A DNA stretch of 6,888 nt, taken from contig JABMNB010000187.1 in assembly GCA_013205335.1 (NCBI GenBank), positions 1 to 6,888 of the forward strand. Direction: 5' to 3'. How positions within the stretch are numbered: position 1 is the first letter of the stretch; each line of letters begins with the position of its first letter. This document shows positions 5,929 to 6,888 of the stretch, piece after piece. Position numbers and translations under genes: made by a program. This DNA comes from Rhodospirillales bacterium. GTDB taxonomy: Bacteria > Pseudomonadota > Alphaproteobacteria > Reyranellales > Reyranellaceae. The notes beneath the pieces were generated by a model. It did not search any database and was not told the DNA's origin. It saw only the letters and a list, made by a program, of their open reading frames with translations.

Positions 5929-6818
5929 ACCGGCCGGTCCCGCCTGTCCGGCGCTCGATCCTCTATGTGCCGGGCAACGTGTCGAAGTTCATCGACAAGG
6001 CCCATGAGCGCGGCGCGGATTGCATCCTCGTCGATCTCGAGGACAGCGTGCCGCCGGCCCAGAAGCCCGAAGCGCGCGCGATGCTGCCGGACACCATGAA
6101 GAAAGTGGCCCGCGGCGGTGCCGACGTCGCGGTCCGGATCAACCGGCCGCTGCGGCTGGCGATCCCCGACATCGAGGCGGCGGTACGGCCCGGCCTGTCG
6201 GCGCTGTTCGTCACCAAGACCGAGGGCGTGCAGCATCTGCGCCTGCTCGACGAGATGGTGACCGAGTTGGAACGGGAGCGCGGCATGCCGGTGGGCAGCG
6301 TCGGCTTTGCCCCCATGATCGAGCATCCGCGCGCGCTGCCCGAGCTCAACGACATCGCCGAACGCGGGCCCCGCGTCATCGCCATGATGCTGGGCGGCGA
6401 GGATTTCGCGCTGGAGACGGGCTCGGTGCCGGGCGACGAGACGCTCGAGTTGCCCAAGCGCATGGTGGCCTTTGCGGCGCAGGCCCATGCCGTGTCGGCA
6501 ATCGGCATCCTGGGGACGGTCGCCGACTACTCCGATCCCGCCGCTTACGCCAGGAGCGCCGAACGCGCGCGCCGCTTCGGCTTTTCAGGCGGCACCTGCA
6601 TCCACCCCGGACTGGTCGGCGCCCTGAACGAAGCCTTCACGCCGACGAAAGACGATGTTGCCTACGCCAGGAAACTGATCGCGGCCGACGAAAAAGCCGC
6701 GGCTGAGGGCCGCGGCTCGTTCTCGGTGGATGGCAAGATGATCGACATTCCGGTGATCGACCGCGCCCGCCGGCTGATCCAGCGATTCGAAGCGATCGAG
6801 CGTCGCCTCAGGCGTTAG
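5925..6818 (+). CDS. CitE-like HpcH/HpaI-family lyase (citrate lyase beta / malyl-CoA lyase type)
   Basis: This 297-residue TIM-barrel lyase belongs to the CitE-like branch, whose members cleave or condense beta-hydroxyacyl-CoAs such as citryl-, malyl- or citramalyl-CoA with Mg2+. Landmarks are RRSILYVPGN (9-18), the GADCILVDLEDSVPPAQK segment (30-47), VAVRINRP (68-75), FAPMIEHPRAL (128-138), MMLGGEDFA (154-162), GFSGGTCIHPGLV (219-231) and the C-terminal VDGKMIDIPVIDRA (268-281). R71, E133 and D160 correspond to the CoA/metal-site residues of CitE-like enzymes. Translation starts at a GTG that overlaps the CoA transferase stop (GTGA), with GAAGG 7 bp upstream, so the two genes are translationally coupled. 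No citrate lyase alpha or gamma subunit is adjacent, so a stand-alone acyl-CoA lyase fits better than the citrate lyase complex. Exact substrate unknown. Confidence 0.92.
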   Translation: MNRPVPPVRRSILYVPGNVSKFIDKAHERGADCILVDLEDSVPPAQKPEARAMLPDTMKKVARGGADVAVRINRPLRLAIPDIEAAVRPGLSALFVTKTEGVQHLRLLDEMVTELERERGMPVGSVGFAPMIEHPRALPELNDIAERGPRVIAMMLGGEDFALETGSVPGDETLELPKRMVAFAAQAHAVSAIGILGTVADYSDPAAYARSAERARRFGFSGGTCIHPGLVGALNEAFTPTKDDVAYARKLIAADEKAAAEGRGSFSVDGKMIDIPVIDRARRLIQRFEAIERRLRR

Positions 6819-6838
6819 CGCCGATCGGCACCAACGCC
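6811..6838. terminator. Imperfect hairpin at the end of the lyase gene, possible bidirectional terminator
   Basis: GGCGTT (6811-6816) pairs with AACGCC (6833-6838). Inside, GCCGATCGGC (6820-6829) forms a 3-bp stem with a GATC tip, and one further G-C pair and two mismatches lie between the two stems. The left arm begins in the last codons and includes the first T of the TAG stop. The element lies between the lyase and an apparent convergent gene, a usual place for a shared terminator. No T-run follows on either strand, so the function is uncertain. Confidence 0.3.
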
Positions 6839-6845
6839 CTGGTCA

Positions 6846-6888
6846 TCAGTGCTTGTCGGCCCACACGACCCGCTTCACGGCATACATC
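6846..6888 (-). CDS. Possible 3' end of a convergent minus-strand gene (partial)
   Basis: Reading leftward from the window edge, one frame gives MYAVKRVVWADKH and then two TGA codons in tandem (6846-6848 and 6843-6845). A basic/aromatic C-terminus closing at a doubled stop, 27 bp from the end of the lyase gene, fits the tail of a gene transcribed toward it. Only 13 codons are visible, so neither the family nor the reality of the gene can be established from this window. The ATG at 6887 is more likely an internal methionine than a start. Confidence 0.3.
   Translation of the reverse strand, partial: MYAVKRVVWADKH

Noticed and set aside
5685..6488. 267-codon minus-strand open frame opposite the lyase
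   Set aside because: Antisense shadow of the CitE-like gene, spanning two plus-strand genes; no motif recognised and no ribosome binding site noted.

Overview
The base composition is high-GC throughout, and the codon use is typical of a high-GC proteobacterium. Tandem 'Bug'-type (TctC) binding proteins, a CaiB-type CoA transferase beside a CitE-like lyase, and an orphan PaiB are common in metabolically versatile soil or water Alphaproteobacteria (relatives of Bradyrhizobium or Reyranella) and in some Betaproteobacteria. I favour Alphaproteobacteria, but the genus cannot be fixed from this window.

The window holds two gene clusters that diverge from a 67-bp intergenic region at 3817-3883. Leftward (minus strand) the order is a PaiB-family flavin-binding protein (3193-3816), a 73-bp gap, then a tightly packed tripartite tricarboxylate transporter (TTT) operon. 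That operon is two tandem periplasmic substrate-binding proteins (tctC copies at 2130-3119 and 1138-2118), the small membrane subunit tctB (665-1138), and the N-terminal 217 codons of the large permease tctA (652 down to the window edge). Gene junctions are 11 bp, a 1-nt stop/start overlap, and 12 bp, so this is one transcript.

Rightward (plus strand) the order is a dienelactone-hydrolase-family protein (3884-4555) and a 116-bp gap dominated by a near-perfect 29-bp inverted repeat. A family III CoA transferase (4672-5928) follows and overlaps by 4 nt a CitE-like HpcH/HpaI-fold lyase (5925-6818). The last 70 bases hold an imperfect hairpin and what looks like the 3' end of a convergent minus-strand gene.

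A plausible reading is that the TTT system imports a carboxylic acid, the CoA transferase activates a di- or tricarboxylate to its CoA thioester, and the lyase cleaves a beta-hydroxyacyl-CoA of the malyl-/citramalyl-CoA type. The hydrolase may process a related lactone or ester. The enzyme families are well supported. The substrate and the linkage between the two arms are inference. Every gene belongs to a known family and I see no clearly new system. The points most worth a second look are the duplicated binding protein with a near-identical ligand-loop segment, the large inverted repeat just upstream of a start codon that lacks a good ribosome binding site, and the transferase-lyase pair with no hydratase in view.
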